42,021 nt of DNA from DASQZJ01 sp035638775 (GTDB lineage: Bacteria > Pseudomonadota > Gammaproteobacteria > UBA5335 > SLRW01), in NCBI GenBank assembly GCA_035638775.1, contig DASQZJ010000045.1:1-42021 (forward strand). The letters are read 5' to 3'. Below are positions 28,989-37,907 of this stretch, piece by piece (position 1 is the first letter of the stretch; every line of letters begins with the position of its first letter). Under the pieces are notes generated by a model. That model searched no databases. It had not been told where the DNA came from and worked only from the letters and a program-made list of their open reading frames with translations. The translations under genes were made by a program, and so were the position numbers.

Positions 28989-30563
28989 TCAGCTCACCTC
29001 CGGCGGGGTGGTGAAGCTGTGGTAGGGAGGCGGTGACGGCAGCTCCCACTCGAGCCCGTCGGCGCCGTCCCAGGTCTTCGCCGGCGCCTTGGCACCGCCG
29101 CGCACGCACTTGACCACGGTGTACAGGAAGATCAGCTGGGACATGCCGAAGCCGAACGCCCCGATGGTCGAGATCTCGTTGAACAGCGTGAACTGCACCG
29201 CGTAGTCCGGGATGCGGCGCGGCATGCCGGCCAGACCCACGAAGTGCATCGGGAAAAACAGCACGTTCACGAAGATCACCGACAGCCAGAAGTGCCACTT
29301 GCCCAGGCGCTCGTCGTACATGTGGCCGGTCCACTTGGGCAGCCAGAAATAGACCCCGGCCATGATCGCGAACGCCGCGCCGGTGACCAGCACGTAGTGG
29401 AAGTGCGCCACCACGAAATAGCTGTCCTGGTACTGGAAGTCCGCCGGGGTCACCGCCAGCATCAGCCCGGAGAACCCGCCGATGGTGAACAGTACCACGA
29501 AGGCCACGGCGAACAGCATCGGTGTCTCGAAGCTGAGCGAGCCGCGCCACATGGTGGCCACCCAGTTGAAGATCTTCACCCCCGTGGGCACCGCGATCAG
29601 CATGGTCGAGAACATGAAGAACATCTCGGCCGTCAGGGGCATGCCCACCGTGAACATGTGATGCGCCCAGACGATGAACGACAGGAACGCGATCGCCGAC
29701 AGCGCATAGATCATCGAGGCGCGGCCGAACAGGGGCTTGCGCGAGAACGTCGGGATGATGTGCGAGATGATCCCGAACGCCGGCAGGATCATGATGTAGA
29801 CCTCGGGGTGCCCGAAGAACCAGAAGATGTGCTGGTACATCACCGGGTCCCCGCCGCCGGCGGCGTTGAAGAAGCTGGTGCCGAAGAACTTGTCGGTCAG
29901 CAGCATGGTCACGGCGCCGGCCAGTACCGGCATGACCGCGATCAGCAGGTAGGCGGTGATCAGCCAGGCCCACACGAACAGGGGCATCTTCATCAGCGTC
30001 ATCCCCGGCGCCCGGAGATTGAGGATGGTCGCGATGATGTTGATCGCGCCCAGGATCGACGAGATGCCCATCAGGTGAATGGCGAAGACCATGAAGGGGA
30101 ACGCGTCACCGGTCTGCAGCACCTGGGGCGCGTACATGGTCCAGCCCATGGCGGGCGCACCGCCGGGCATGAACAGCGTGCTGAGCAGGATCAGGAAGGC
30201 GAACGGCAGGATCCAGAAGCTCCAGTTGTTCAGCCGGGGCAGGGCCATATCGGGCGCGCCGACCATCATCGGGATCATCCAGTTCCCGAGACCGACGAAC
30301 GCCGGCATGATCGCGCCGAAGATCATGATCAGCCCGTGCATGGTGGTGAGCTGGTTGAAGAACTCCGGCTCCATGATCTGCAGGCCCGGATGGAACAACT
30401 CCGAGCGGATCAGCAGCGCCAGCACACCGCCCACCAGGAACATGATGAAGCTGGTCCACAGGTACAGCGTGCCGATGTCCTTGTGGTTGGTCGTGGTGAT
30501 CCAACGCATCAGCCCGCGGGCGGGCCCTTCGTGATGCTCGTGCGCTACCGCTTCTGCACTCAT
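28989..30563 (-). CDS. coxA: Cytochrome c oxidase subunit I
   Basis: A 524-residue heme-copper oxidase core with twelve helices. Heme a ligand H76 (TMHGLIMIF) and H389, heme a3 ligand H387 (HFHYVLV), and CuB ligands H252, H301 and H302 are all present. GHPEVY (251-256) carries the D-channel glutamate E254 and the cross-linked tyrosine Y256, marking an A1-type, proton-pumping aa3 oxidase. ATG 30563 follows GGAGG. Subunit II lies 218 bases upstream, so an internal promoter is possible. Whether heme A or heme O fills the sites is open, given the ctaA fragment in this locus. Confidence 0.98.
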   Translation of the reverse strand: MSAEAVAHEHHEGPARGLMRWITTTNHKDIGTLYLWTSFIMFLVGGVLALLIRSELFHPGLQIMEPEFFNQLTTMHGLIMIFGAIMPAFVGLGNWMIPMMVGAPDMALPRLNNWSFWILPFAFLILLSTLFMPGGAPAMGWTMYAPQVLQTGDAFPFMVFAIHLMGISSILGAINIIATILNLRAPGMTLMKMPLFVWAWLITAYLLIAVMPVLAGAVTMLLTDKFFGTSFFNAAGGGDPVMYQHIFWFFGHPEVYIMILPAFGIISHIIPTFSRKPLFGRASMIYALSAIAFLSFIVWAHHMFTVGMPLTAEMFFMFSTMLIAVPTGVKIFNWVATMWRGSLSFETPMLFAVAFVVLFTIGGFSGLMLAVTPADFQYQDSYFVVAHFHYVLVTGAAFAIMAGVYFWLPKWTGHMYDERLGKWHFWLSVIFVNVLFFPMHFVGLAGMPRRIPDYAVQFTLFNEISTIGAFGFGMSQLIFLYTVVKCVRGGAKAPAKTWDGADGLEWELPSPPPYHSFTTPPEVS

Positions 30564-30728
30564 GAGTTCCTCCGAACGCCGATATCCTGACCGCCCGGGC
30601 CGGCCGTGACTGGCCCGGCCCCGCCCCGGGGCGGCAGATTCCTGCCTCGGGTGGCGCCTCTCCCGACCTCCGTCGCGGCCGCCTCGCCGGCGCCCGCAGC
30701 GTGTCTCCCGAGTCGTAAAATGTCCCCA

Positions 30729-30757
30729 GTTCTAGCCTGCATGCCATCCCCGATCAA
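30729..30757 (-). promoter_or_regulatory. Candidate internal promoter for coxA
   Basis: On the minus strand TTGATC (30757-30752) and TAGAAC (30734-30729) are 17 bases apart in the 218-base space after coxB. A GC-rich palindrome, CCGCCCC/GGGGCGG, lies further downstream in the same space. Both are suggestions only. Confidence 0.35.
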
Positions 30758-30781
30758 GGGGCTCTCCGCCCGTGCGCGCAC

Positions 30782-31615
30782 TCAGTCCTCGGTCCGCTTG
30801 AGCATGTGCTGCTGGGGCTTCTGCTGTTCCTTCGCGACCCACTGCTTGAACTTCGCCCTGGTCACCGCCCGCACCACGATCGGCATGTACGCGTGGCCGC
30901 GGCCGCACAGCTCCGCGCACTGGCCGCGGTACACGCCCGGCTTGTTGATGTTGGTCCAGTCGGTGTTGATGTAGCCCGGTATCGCGTCCTTCTTGATCCC
31001 CAGGTCGGGCACCCACCAGGAGTGGATGACGTCCTTGGAGGTGATCAGGAACTTGACGCGGGTGTGGATCGGCAGAACCAGCGGATGATCCACGTTGCGC
31101 AGGTAGTGCGGCACCTTGAACACGTTGACCTTCGACCCGAGCTCCCGGGCGTCCTCGCTGCTCTGGGCCAGCTTGCTGTAGAAAGCGATCTTCTGGTCCG
31201 GATAGGAGTAGTGCCACATCCACTGGTAACCGGTGATCTTCACCACCATCTTCGGGTTGCCCGTGTGGTAGGTCTTGATCAGGACGATCGAGGACGGAAT
31301 CGCCGCTCCCAGCAGGATCAGGAACGGGATGATGGTCCAGATGATCTCGACCGTGGTGCTCTCGTGGAACTGCGCCGGGACGGCCCCCTTGGACTTGCGG
31401 TGACGGATGATCGACCAGGCCATCACGCCGTAGACGACGACGCCGATCGCGACGCAGATCCACAGCATCATCATGTGGAGGTCGTAGATGTCGTGACTCA
31501 CGTTGGTCACGCCATAGGGCATGTTGAACTGCGGGGCAGCGAAGGCGGACCCGGTGACCAGCATCATCATTCCGGCCACGGCCCGGCCGACCCCTCCCAG
31601 TCTGATCGTGGACAT
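30782..31615 (-). CDS. coxB: Cytochrome c oxidase subunit II
   Basis: A 277-residue subunit with a signal peptide (cleavage likely after SAFA), two membrane helices (about 45-70 and 92-112) and a periplasmic cupredoxin domain. The binuclear CuA ligands are intact: H198 (VIHSWW), C233, E235, C237, H241 and M244 in CAELCGRGHAYMP. There is no C-terminal cytochrome c domain, so this is aa3-like rather than caa3. GAGGAG lies 11 bases before the ATG. It is the first gene of the oxidase locus. Confidence 0.97.
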   Translation of the reverse strand: MSTIRLGGVGRAVAGMMMLVTGSAFAAPQFNMPYGVTNVSHDIYDLHMMMLWICVAIGVVVYGVMAWSIIRHRKSKGAVPAQFHESTTVEIIWTIIPFLILLGAAIPSSIVLIKTYHTGNPKMVVKITGYQWMWHYSYPDQKIAFYSKLAQSSEDARELGSKVNVFKVPHYLRNVDHPLVLPIHTRVKFLITSKDVIHSWWVPDLGIKKDAIPGYINTDWTNINKPGVYRGQCAELCGRGHAYMPIVVRAVTRAKFKQWVAKEQQKPQQHMLKRTED

Positions 31616-31784
31616 GCCTTGTGTACTCCTCAGCGTTTTCGAATTTTCCTGGCGACCCGGACCACGTCATCGCCCCGCCGGGAGGCGGCACCGGACGCGA
31701 CCCGTCGGGGTCGGCGCCGGCCCGTGCCGAAGTCCGGGTCGGCGAGGCATTCCGCCCGGCCCCGGGTCACCGGTTCCGGCCCGC

Positions 31785-32270
31785 CTACGCGGCCAGCGGC
31801 CCGATCGCCGCGCCGAGGCGCGACGCGAGGCTGCGGCGCTCGTCCTCTGTCAGGCAGGCACCGAGCTCGTAAGCCTTTCCGTGCGACACGATCAGCAACC
31901 GTGCAGGATGCGTCGGTATGCTGGACGATTCCAGGCGGACGCGCGCCCAATAACGTGGAAACTCCCGCACCCGGGTCGGCGCCCCGATGCCCGATTCCAC
32001 GCGAATCAGCTCCTCCGTTACCGAGATGACCTCCCGGTACTGATTCTGTTTTTCGATATATATCAAGGCAGCACCGAGAGCCGCCAGCTCGAGCCCCGAA
32101 AACGGGGCGATCAGCCACGCGCCCACCAGCCAGAAGCCGGCCGCCAGTGCCCCCGTCAGCATTGCCAGGCTGGCAAAGACCCAGACACCCAGGCGCGGCG
32201 ACATTGAGCCGTTGGGCATGATGACACAGCGAAACAGATAGCCGTGATAGTCTCTCTCACCCCGGTCCAT
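31785..32270 (-). CDS. DUF2244 integral membrane protein
   Basis: A 161-residue protein with two close membrane helices (about 29-50 and 55-75) containing GAWLIAPFSGLELAALGAAL, the hallmark of DUF2244. A soluble C-terminal part follows with REVISVTEELIRVE and FPRYWARVRLE. Its function is unknown; in many proteobacteria it is found near cytochrome oxidase genes, as here, where it lies 169 bases upstream of coxB. ATG 32270 is chosen; the frame is open to 32582 but that part is antisense-like over bioD. Confidence 0.85.
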   Translation of the reverse strand: MDRGERDYHGYLFRCVIMPNGSMSPRLGVWVFASLAMLTGALAAGFWLVGAWLIAPFSGLELAALGAALIYIEKQNQYREVISVTEELIRVESGIGAPTRVREFPRYWARVRLESSSIPTHPARLLIVSHGKAYELGACLTEDERRSLASRLGAAIGPLAA

Positions 32271-32294
32271 GCGTGTCTCGTGCCTGACTGGATC

Positions 32295-32315
32295 GCCGGC
32301 CTTGAGAGGCCCGGC
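32295..32315 (-). terminator. Possible hairpin after bioD
   Basis: GCCGG-CCT (32295-32302) pairs with AGG-C-CCGGC (32307-32315) with a single bulged base and a four-base loop. It lies between the bioD stop and the DUF2244 start. There is no T-run, so termination is uncertain. Confidence 0.35.
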
Positions 32316-32371
32316 AATGCTACTGCATGGTGCGGGCCCGCGCAAGGCGGCCGAATTCCGTCCGCGGCGTC

Positions 32372-33079
32372 TCATGCGCGCTCTTCCCGGCCACTCTCGC
32401 CAGTCAGTGCGCCGACGTCGATGGCCCGTCCAAGCGACGCGTCCAGCGGCTCGCGCGACCAGGGAAGCCGGCCCAGGCAGGGTGCCGGGAGGCAGGATTC
32501 CAGCGTCTGAAGCTGGTCCTCCAGCCGCGCACCCCCGGCCCGCGGGAAATTGGCGATCCAGCCGGCCAGACGGGCGCCGCACGCCTGGATGCTCTCGGCA
32601 GTCAGCCGCGCGTGGCTGATGCAGCCGAGCCCCACCGCCACCACCAGTACCACGGGCAGATCCAGCAGCCGGGCCAGCCGGGCCACGTCGCCATCGGGAC
32701 CCAGGGGCACCCGCCAGCCGCCCACGCCCTCGACCAGCACCAGGTCCGCGCCCCGGGAAAGCGCCTCGAACCCGTCCAGGATGCGATCGAACCCGATTCG
32801 CACCCCCGCCTCCCGGGCCGCGATGTGCGGCGCGATCGCCGGCCCGAACGGGTACGGGTTGACCGCTTCGTAGGGCACGCGGAGGCCGGCCGCGGACTGC
32901 AGCGCGAGGGCGTCGGCGTTGCGCAGCCCCGCCGCCGTCCGCTCGCTGCCCGAGGCAACCGGCTTCATCGCCGCCGCGCGGATGCCCGCCCCGGCCAGGG
33001 CGTGCAGCAGAGCCACCGACGCGACGGTCTTGCCCACCTCGGTGTCGGTACCGGTCACGAACAGGCCGCGGGGCATCAT
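32372..33079 (-). CDS. bioD: Dethiobiotin synthetase
   Basis: A 235-residue P-loop enzyme that closes the ureido ring of 7,8-diaminopelargonate with CO2 and ATP. The P-loop is GTDTEVGKT (10-18), followed by MKPVASGSE with the catalytic lysine, VLVEGVGGWRVPL, and a mid-protein VVLVVAVGLGCISHA. ATG 33079 overlaps the bioC stop (ATGA), with GGAG upstream. It is the last gene of bioB-bioF-bioC-bioD. Confidence 0.95.
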   Translation of the reverse strand: MMPRGLFVTGTDTEVGKTVASVALLHALAGAGIRAAAMKPVASGSERTAAGLRNADALALQSAAGLRVPYEAVNPYPFGPAIAPHIAAREAGVRIGFDRILDGFEALSRGADLVLVEGVGGWRVPLGPDGDVARLARLLDLPVVLVVAVGLGCISHARLTAESIQACGARLAGWIANFPRAGGARLEDQLQTLESCLPAPCLGRLPWSREPLDASLGRAIDVGALTGESGREERA

Positions 33080-33933
33080 CGGCTCGCTCCGGGCGGCCCC
33101 TCCACGCCCGCCGCCGGCAGCCTCGCCGGCCGCCACGCGTGGCCGTGGACGATTTCCAGGGTGACCGGCAGGCGTCCTTCCGTCCGCTTCGCCTCGTAGG
33201 CCCGGCGCATCGCCGTGTAGCGCCGCCGTCCGGTGAGTCCGGCGCGCCGACCGGGCTCCAGGTTGAGGCTGCCGCCCATGCGCAGCTCCCGCGTCAGGCT
33301 GTCGAGGTCCGGGTAGGTCACCGTCAGTGTCTCCACGTCCATCACGGGCTCGGCCAGGCCCGCCCGCACCAGCGCATCGCCTACGTCGTGCATGTCCAGG
33401 AAGGTGTTCACGTGAGGGGCCTCGTCGGCTTCCCCCCACGCGGCGCGCAGCTCACCCAGCGAGGACGGCCCCAGGCTGGTGAACATCAGTACCGCCTGCG
33501 AGGTCATCACCCGGTGACACTCGCGAAACACCGCCTCCGGGTCGCCCGCCCACTGCAGCATCAGGTTGGAGAACACCATGTCGACGCTGTCATCGGCCAG
33601 CGGCAGCCGGCGCGCGTCCGCGGCCAGGCGGTCGACGCCCCGGCGCAGCAGGCCGGGCGCGCGGACCCGCGCGAGCATGGCCGGCGATACGTCCAGTGCC
33701 AGCACCCGGGCGCGCCGGTAGCGCCGGTCCAGGTCGAGCGCCCCGCGGCCGGTGCCGCTGCCGAGATCGAGCACCGTACGCGGGTCGATCCGCAGCAGCT
33801 CCAGGCGCTCGATCATGCGCCGGCGGACTTCATCCTGTACCGCGCAGACCGAATCATAGTCCGGGGCCGCGGCGTCGAAGGAACGCCGCAGCGTCCGCGT
33901 GCGCGGGGTCATGTCGCCGGCCTGGTCGTTCAT
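33076..33933 (-). CDS. bioC: Malonyl-ACP O-methyltransferase BioC
   Basis: A 285-residue SAM-dependent methyltransferase. It caps the malonyl carboxyl as a methyl ester so that the fatty acid cycle can build the pimelate moiety of biotin. The SAM motif is VLDLGSGTGRGAL (54-66). SFDAAAPDYDSV near the start and MVFSNLMLQWAGDP with RVMTSQAVLMFTSLGP are BioC features. ATG 33933 (MNDQAGD) has GGAG four to five bases upstream. It begins 96 bases after bioF, in the place where bioH usually lies. Confidence 0.95.
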   Translation of the reverse strand: MNDQAGDMTPRTRTLRRSFDAAAPDYDSVCAVQDEVRRRMIERLELLRIDPRTVLDLGSGTGRGALDLDRRYRRARVLALDVSPAMLARVRAPGLLRRGVDRLAADARRLPLADDSVDMVFSNLMLQWAGDPEAVFRECHRVMTSQAVLMFTSLGPSSLGELRAAWGEADEAPHVNTFLDMHDVGDALVRAGLAEPVMDVETLTVTYPDLDSLTRELRMGGSLNLEPGRRAGLTGRRRYTAMRRAYEAKRTEGRLPVTLEIVHGHAWRPARLPAAGVEGPPGASR

Positions 33934-34029
33934 GGGGCTCCGGTGCCGTACTCGGCGGGAAAACGGGCATGTCCGAAATCCGTCCCATTGTCCCACCTCC
34001 GCCCGCCGCGGCACCAGCCGGGCCGCGGC

Positions 34030-35214
34030 TCAGGCAGCGGACCGGCGGTAGTGTCGCGCCAGTGTCTCCACGAGCCGGTCGACATCCTCGGACCGGTGCG
34101 CGGCGGAAAGCGTGATGCGCAGGCGCGCGGTACCCGGGGGAACCGTGGGGGGGCGGATCGCGCTGACCAGGATGCCCTCCGCCAGGAGCGCCTCGCTCAG
34201 CCGGACGGTCTCGTGCGGATCGCCGATCAGCAGCGGCTGGATCGGGGCCTGCGAGGGGGCCAGCGGCAGGCCCGCCGGATCCGCCTCGCGCCGGAACCGG
34301 TTCACCAGCTCCGAGAGCCGCTCGCGGCGCCACGACTCTTCCCGCGCCAGGCGCAGCGCGCAGCGCGTGGCCGCGGCCACGGGCGCCGGCGGTGCGGTGG
34401 TGAACACGTAGGTCCGGGCGCGCTGGATCAGGGCCTCGATCAGTGTCTCGCTGCCGGCGACGAAGGCCCCGAAGGTGCCGAGCGCCTTCCCCAGCGTCCC
34501 CACGTACACCGGCAGTCGCTGCCAGCTGATGCCCAGTGCTGCCGGCGTGCCCGCGCCCTCCGGACCCAGCACCCCGAGCCCGTGGGCGTCATCGATCATC
34601 AGCCGGGCGCCGTAGCGGTCCGTGAGGTCGGCCAGCGCGCCCAGCGGCGCGAGGTCCCCGTCCATGCTGAACACCGCGTCGCTCACGATCAGCGCGCGGC
34701 CGTCGTCCGGCGCGGCGAGCTCGCGCTCCAGGGCCGCCAGGTCGGCGTGCGGGTAGCGCCGCATGCGCGCCCGGGAGAGCCAGCCCCCGTCGAGCAGCGA
34801 GGCATGGTTGAGGCGATCCTCGAGCACCCGGTCGCCCTCGCCCACCAGCGCGTTGATCACGCCCATGTTGGCCATGTAGCCGGTGGAGAACAGCAGCGCC
34901 CGCGGACGCCCGGTCCACGCCGCGAGCTCCTCCTCCAGCGCCTGGTGCTCGGCGGTGTGCCCGACGATCAGGTGCGCGGCCCCGCTGCCGGCGCCGTAGC
35001 GTCCCGCTGCCTCGCGCATCGCCGCCGCCGGACCCGGGTGCCCCGCCAGCCCGAGGTAGTCGTTGCTGCAGAAGCACAGGCAGTCGCGTCCGTCGACATG
35101 CAGGCGCGGCCCCTGGGGCCCGCTCACGACGCGCCGCCGACGGTAGAGACCCTGCTCGCGGCGCCGCCGCAGCAGCGGCTCGAGATCCCGATCGAGGCGG
35201 TCGGCCCCGGTCAT
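34030..35214 (-). CDS. bioF: 8-amino-7-oxononanoate synthase
   Basis: A 394-residue PLP enzyme that condenses pimeloyl thioester with alanine. The cofactor lysine is K243 in VGTLGKALGTFG. IDDAHGLGVLG (207-217) carries the aspartate and histidine that contact PLP, and FCSNDYLGLAGHP (48-60) is the family start. Residues VGHTAEHQALEEELAAW shape the substrate site. ATG 35214 overlaps the bioB stop by four bases, so translation is coupled. Confidence 0.96.
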   Translation of the reverse strand: MTGADRLDRDLEPLLRRRREQGLYRRRRVVSGPQGPRLHVDGRDCLCFCSNDYLGLAGHPGPAAAMREAAGRYGAGSGAAHLIVGHTAEHQALEEELAAWTGRPRALLFSTGYMANMGVINALVGEGDRVLEDRLNHASLLDGGWLSRARMRRYPHADLAALERELAAPDDGRALIVSDAVFSMDGDLAPLGALADLTDRYGARLMIDDAHGLGVLGPEGAGTPAALGISWQRLPVYVGTLGKALGTFGAFVAGSETLIEALIQRARTYVFTTAPPAPVAAATRCALRLAREESWRRERLSELVNRFRREADPAGLPLAPSQAPIQPLLIGDPHETVRLSEALLAEGILVSAIRPPTVPPGTARLRITLSAAHRSEDVDRLVETLARHYRRSAA

Positions 35215-36224
35215 GCCCCGGCGGAGGCCGCGTCATTGCCGCGGGCCGGCTCCGGCGATTCTTCCGGACGGATGCCCAGACGGGCGAACAGGGTCGCGTC
35301 GTGATCCTCCTCGGGATTGTCCGTGGTCAGCAGGCGATCCCCGCAGAAGATCGAGTTTGCCCCGGCCAGAAAGCACAGCGCCTGCATCTCGTCGCTCATC
35401 TGCATGCGACCCGCCGACAGCCGCACGTGGGACGCGGGCATCATGATGCGGGCCGCGGCGATCACGCGCACGAACTCGAACGGATCGACGTCCTCGGCCC
35501 CGTACAGCGGCGTGCCCTCGACCTGCACCAGCCGGTTGACGGGAACGCTCTCCGGGTGTTTGGGCAGGTTCGCCAGCGTCACCAGCATGTCGACCCGGTC
35601 GACGACGCCCTCGCCCATGCCGATAATGCCGCCGCAGCAGACGTGCAGGCCCGCGTCGCGCACGTGCTCGAGCGTCTCCAGCCGGTCCGCGAAGGTGCGC
35701 GTCGTGATGACCTCGCCGTAGAACGACTCCGAAGTGTCGATGTTGTGGTTGTAGTAGTCCAGGCCCGCGTCGGACAGGCGCCGGGCCTGATCGGCGCTGA
35801 GCATGCCGGCGGTCACGCAGGTCTCCATGCCCAGCTCCCGCACTCCGCGAACCATCTCGATCACCTTCTCCAGGTCGCGGTCCTTCGGGCGCCGCCACGC
35901 GGCTCCCATGCAGAAGCGCGTCGCGCCCTGGTCACGAGCGCGGCGCGCACTGGCGAGCACCGCCTCCGTGTCCATCAACTGCTCCGCCTCCACCCCGGTG
36001 TGGTACCGGACACTCTGGGGGCAGTAGGCGCAATCCTCCGGACACGCCCCGGTCTTGACGCTGAGCAGGGTGCTGAGCTGGACTTCGTTGGGATCGAAGT
36101 GGCGGCGATGCACCGCCTGTGCCGCGAAAACCAGGTCGTTGAAGGGGAGGCCCAGCAGCTCCCGCGCTTCGTCTGTACTCCAGTCGTGGCGTGGCCCCTG
36201 GTCCAGCAGGCTCTGGATGTTCAT
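35211..36224 (-). CDS. bioB: Biotin synthase
   Basis: A 337-residue radical SAM enzyme that inserts sulfur into dethiobiotin. The SAM-binding cluster cysteines are C61, C65 and C68 in CPEDCAYCPQS. YNHNIDTS, CCGGIIGMGE, VPVNRLVQVEGTPL and the arginine of RLSAGR (auxiliary cluster ligand) are all present. ATG 36224 (MNIQSLLDQG) follows GGGAGCAG; the upstream frame to 36290 runs into comF and is rejected. It is the first gene of the biotin run, divergent from comF with 55 bases between starts. Confidence 0.97.
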   Translation of the reverse strand: MNIQSLLDQGPRHDWSTDEARELLGLPFNDLVFAAQAVHRRHFDPNEVQLSTLLSVKTGACPEDCAYCPQSVRYHTGVEAEQLMDTEAVLASARRARDQGATRFCMGAAWRRPKDRDLEKVIEMVRGVRELGMETCVTAGMLSADQARRLSDAGLDYYNHNIDTSESFYGEVITTRTFADRLETLEHVRDAGLHVCCGGIIGMGEGVVDRVDMLVTLANLPKHPESVPVNRLVQVEGTPLYGAEDVDPFEFVRVIAAARIMMPASHVRLSAGRMQMSDEMQALCFLAGANSIFCGDRLLTTDNPEEDHDATLFARLGIRPEESPEPARGNDAASAGA

Positions 36225-36279
36225 CGTTTCGCTGCTCCCGGTCGCCGGATTCGGTGGGGCAATCATCCGAAGGGACGCG

Positions 36280-37017
36280 ATGCCTGTCAACCATGGAGCG
36301 GCACAAACGGTTTACGGGTGGCTCGAGTCACTGCACTGGGCGGCTTTCCCGTCGCGCTGCATGCTGTGCGCGGCCCGGGGCATGCCCCGCGCGGAAATCT
36401 GCCGGGGTTGCCGGGAAGACCTGCCCTGGAGCGAACGGGCCTGCGAGCGTTGCGGCGCGCCCCTGCCGGCAGCGGGCGGAAGCGGGGCGTCGCTCTGTGG
36501 ACGCTGCCACCGGCGACCGCCGCCCTTCGATCGCACCCGGGCGGCCTTCTCGTACGAGGCCCCCGTGAGCCACCTGATTCGCGAGCTGAAGTTCCGCGGC
36601 CGCCTGGCCAACGCGCGGTTGCTGGGAGACCTCATGGCCGGAGCCCTTGCCGCGTCTGCCGCGCCGCCGCCGGACCTCATCGTGCCGGTGCCCCTGCATC
36701 CGGCAAGACAGCGCCGCCGCGGGTTCAATCAGGCCGTCGAGCTGGCGCGCCCCGTTTCGGTCCGGCTCGGCATACCGCTGGCACCGTCACTCTGCCGCCG
36801 GGTGCGCAACACCGCGCCCCAGTCGCAGCTGGACGGCTCGTACCGGCGCCGCAACGTGCGCCGGGCCTTCGCCATTGCCGCGGCGTCGCCGCCCCGCGTG
36901 GCGATCGTCGACGACGTGATGACCTCCGCCAGCACCGTGGCGGCGCTGGCCGCGGTCCTGCGGCGGGGCGGTGCCCGACGGGTCGAGGTATGGGTCTGCG
37001 CCAGGGCGTCCGGATGA
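36280..37017 (+). CDS. comF: ComF family phosphoribosyltransferase-like protein
   Basis: A 245-residue protein. The N-terminal part carries paired cysteines (CMLC, CRGC, CERC, CGRC) likely to bind zinc. The C-terminal part is a type I phosphoribosyltransferase fold with PVPLHPARQRRRGFNQA and the PRPP loop VAIVDDVMTSASTV. In naturally competent bacteria ComF helps handle incoming single-stranded DNA. ATG 36280 has AAGGGA four bases upstream. It is divergent from bioB, a common pairing in gammaproteobacteria. Confidence 0.93.
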   Translation: MPVNHGAAQTVYGWLESLHWAAFPSRCMLCAARGMPRAEICRGCREDLPWSERACERCGAPLPAAGGSGASLCGRCHRRPPPFDRTRAAFSYEAPVSHLIRELKFRGRLANARLLGDLMAGALAASAAPPPDLIVPVPLHPARQRRRGFNQAVELARPVSVRLGIPLAPSLCRRVRNTAPQSQLDGSYRRRNVRRAFAIAAASPPRVAIVDDVMTSASTVAALAAVLRRGGARRVEVWVCARASG

Positions 37018-37041
37018 GCGGGAAAAGGGAAGCGGCGGATG

Positions 37042-37070
37042 AAGCCTTCGCCGTTGCCGCAAGGCTTTTC
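37042..37070 (+). terminator. Possible intrinsic terminator after comF
   Basis: AAGCCTT (37042-37048) pairs with AAGGCTT (37061-37067) around a 12-base loop and runs into TTTTC. It lies 25 bases after the comF stop. The stem is short but the T-run is right. Confidence 0.45.
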
Positions 37071-37204
37071 ACGCGATTGGACCTGTGATATGCCTATGCG
37101 TTAACGGTTGGCACTGCAAGGCAGCGATTCTGTGCTAACCTGCCTGTCGTGGGCGCACCGGGCGTCCATAAAAGAACAAAGCCTACGTGGAAGGGAGAGA
37201 CGGA

Positions 37205-37876
37205 ATGAAACTTCGGTACCTGATCTGCGCCGCTGCGCTGGTGATGCCATTCGCCGCCCAGGCGCAGGGAATGAACAGCGCCTCCAACGGTTTCAGCTAC
37301 AACTACGTTGACCTCGGCTACACGCGGGCCCGCTTCACGACCCCGCGCTACACCAATCCCGGCGCCTTTTCGAACAGCGGCTACACGGTTCGCGCGTCCT
37401 GGCTGTTTCTGCCGAATTACTTCGTGAAGATCGGCTACCAGACGGCAAAGTGGGACCACGGGGTCGGAACGCCGCCCAACACCAGCGCGTTCAAGCATAC
37501 CTACGCCGACCTCGGCATTGGGGCCCGTTACGGGCTGGCGAGGACGCTGGACGCGGTAGCCTCGGTGTCAGCCCTGTACGAGAAGGTGAATGACAACGCG
37601 GGTACCAACAAGAACAACACCGGCGAGCGCGTGACCGCGGGCTTCCGGATCCACCCGAGCGCCCGCAGCCACTTCGAGCTGGATACGCTGTTGCGCTACA
37701 ACTGGGTCAAGCGTGGCAACACCGCCTATCAGCACCAACTCTTCCGTGGCGACTACATGGCGGTGATCGGACGGGCCATGTACTCCTTCACCAGGAACGT
37801 CGCGGTGATGGTGGAGTACCAGAACCTGGACAACGCCGACTTCGCCTGGACCGGCGGATTCCGCGTAAGCTTCTGA
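37205..37876 (+). CDS. Outer-membrane beta-barrel protein
   Basis: A 223-residue protein with a signal peptide (MKLRYLICAAALVMPFAAQA, cleavage before QG) and alternating aromatic/polar strands, for example YNYVDLGYTRARF, YFVKIGYQTAKW, YADLGIGARYGLA and FELDTLLRYNWV. It ends in FRVSF, the terminal aromatic signal for BAM insertion. The size fits an eight-stranded barrel of the OmpA-like/OmpW-like class. The ligand or role is unknown. AAGGGAGAG precedes ATG 37205. It stands alone between two terminators, and its base composition is a little lower in GC than its neighbours. Confidence 0.85.
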   Translation: MKLRYLICAAALVMPFAAQAQGMNSASNGFSYNYVDLGYTRARFTTPRYTNPGAFSNSGYTVRASWLFLPNYFVKIGYQTAKWDHGVGTPPNTSAFKHTYADLGIGARYGLARTLDAVASVSALYEKVNDNAGTNKNNTGERVTAGFRIHPSARSHFELDTLLRYNWVKRGNTAYQHQLFRGDYMAVIGRAMYSFTRNVAVMVEYQNLDNADFAWTGGFRVSF

Positions 37877-37907
37877 ATCGGGCCCGGTCCGCCCAAGCGA
37901 GGCGCCG

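Noticed and set aside
29244..30590. 448-codon plus-strand frame over coxA
   Set aside because: Composition is almost entirely charged histidine/arginine/aspartate runs, the mirror image of membrane helices in coxA.
37108..37123. Sigma-54-like TTGGCACTGCAAGGCA upstream of the beta-barrel gene
   Set aside because: The GG and GC doublets are nine rather than ten bases apart and the -12 half does not fit TTGC.
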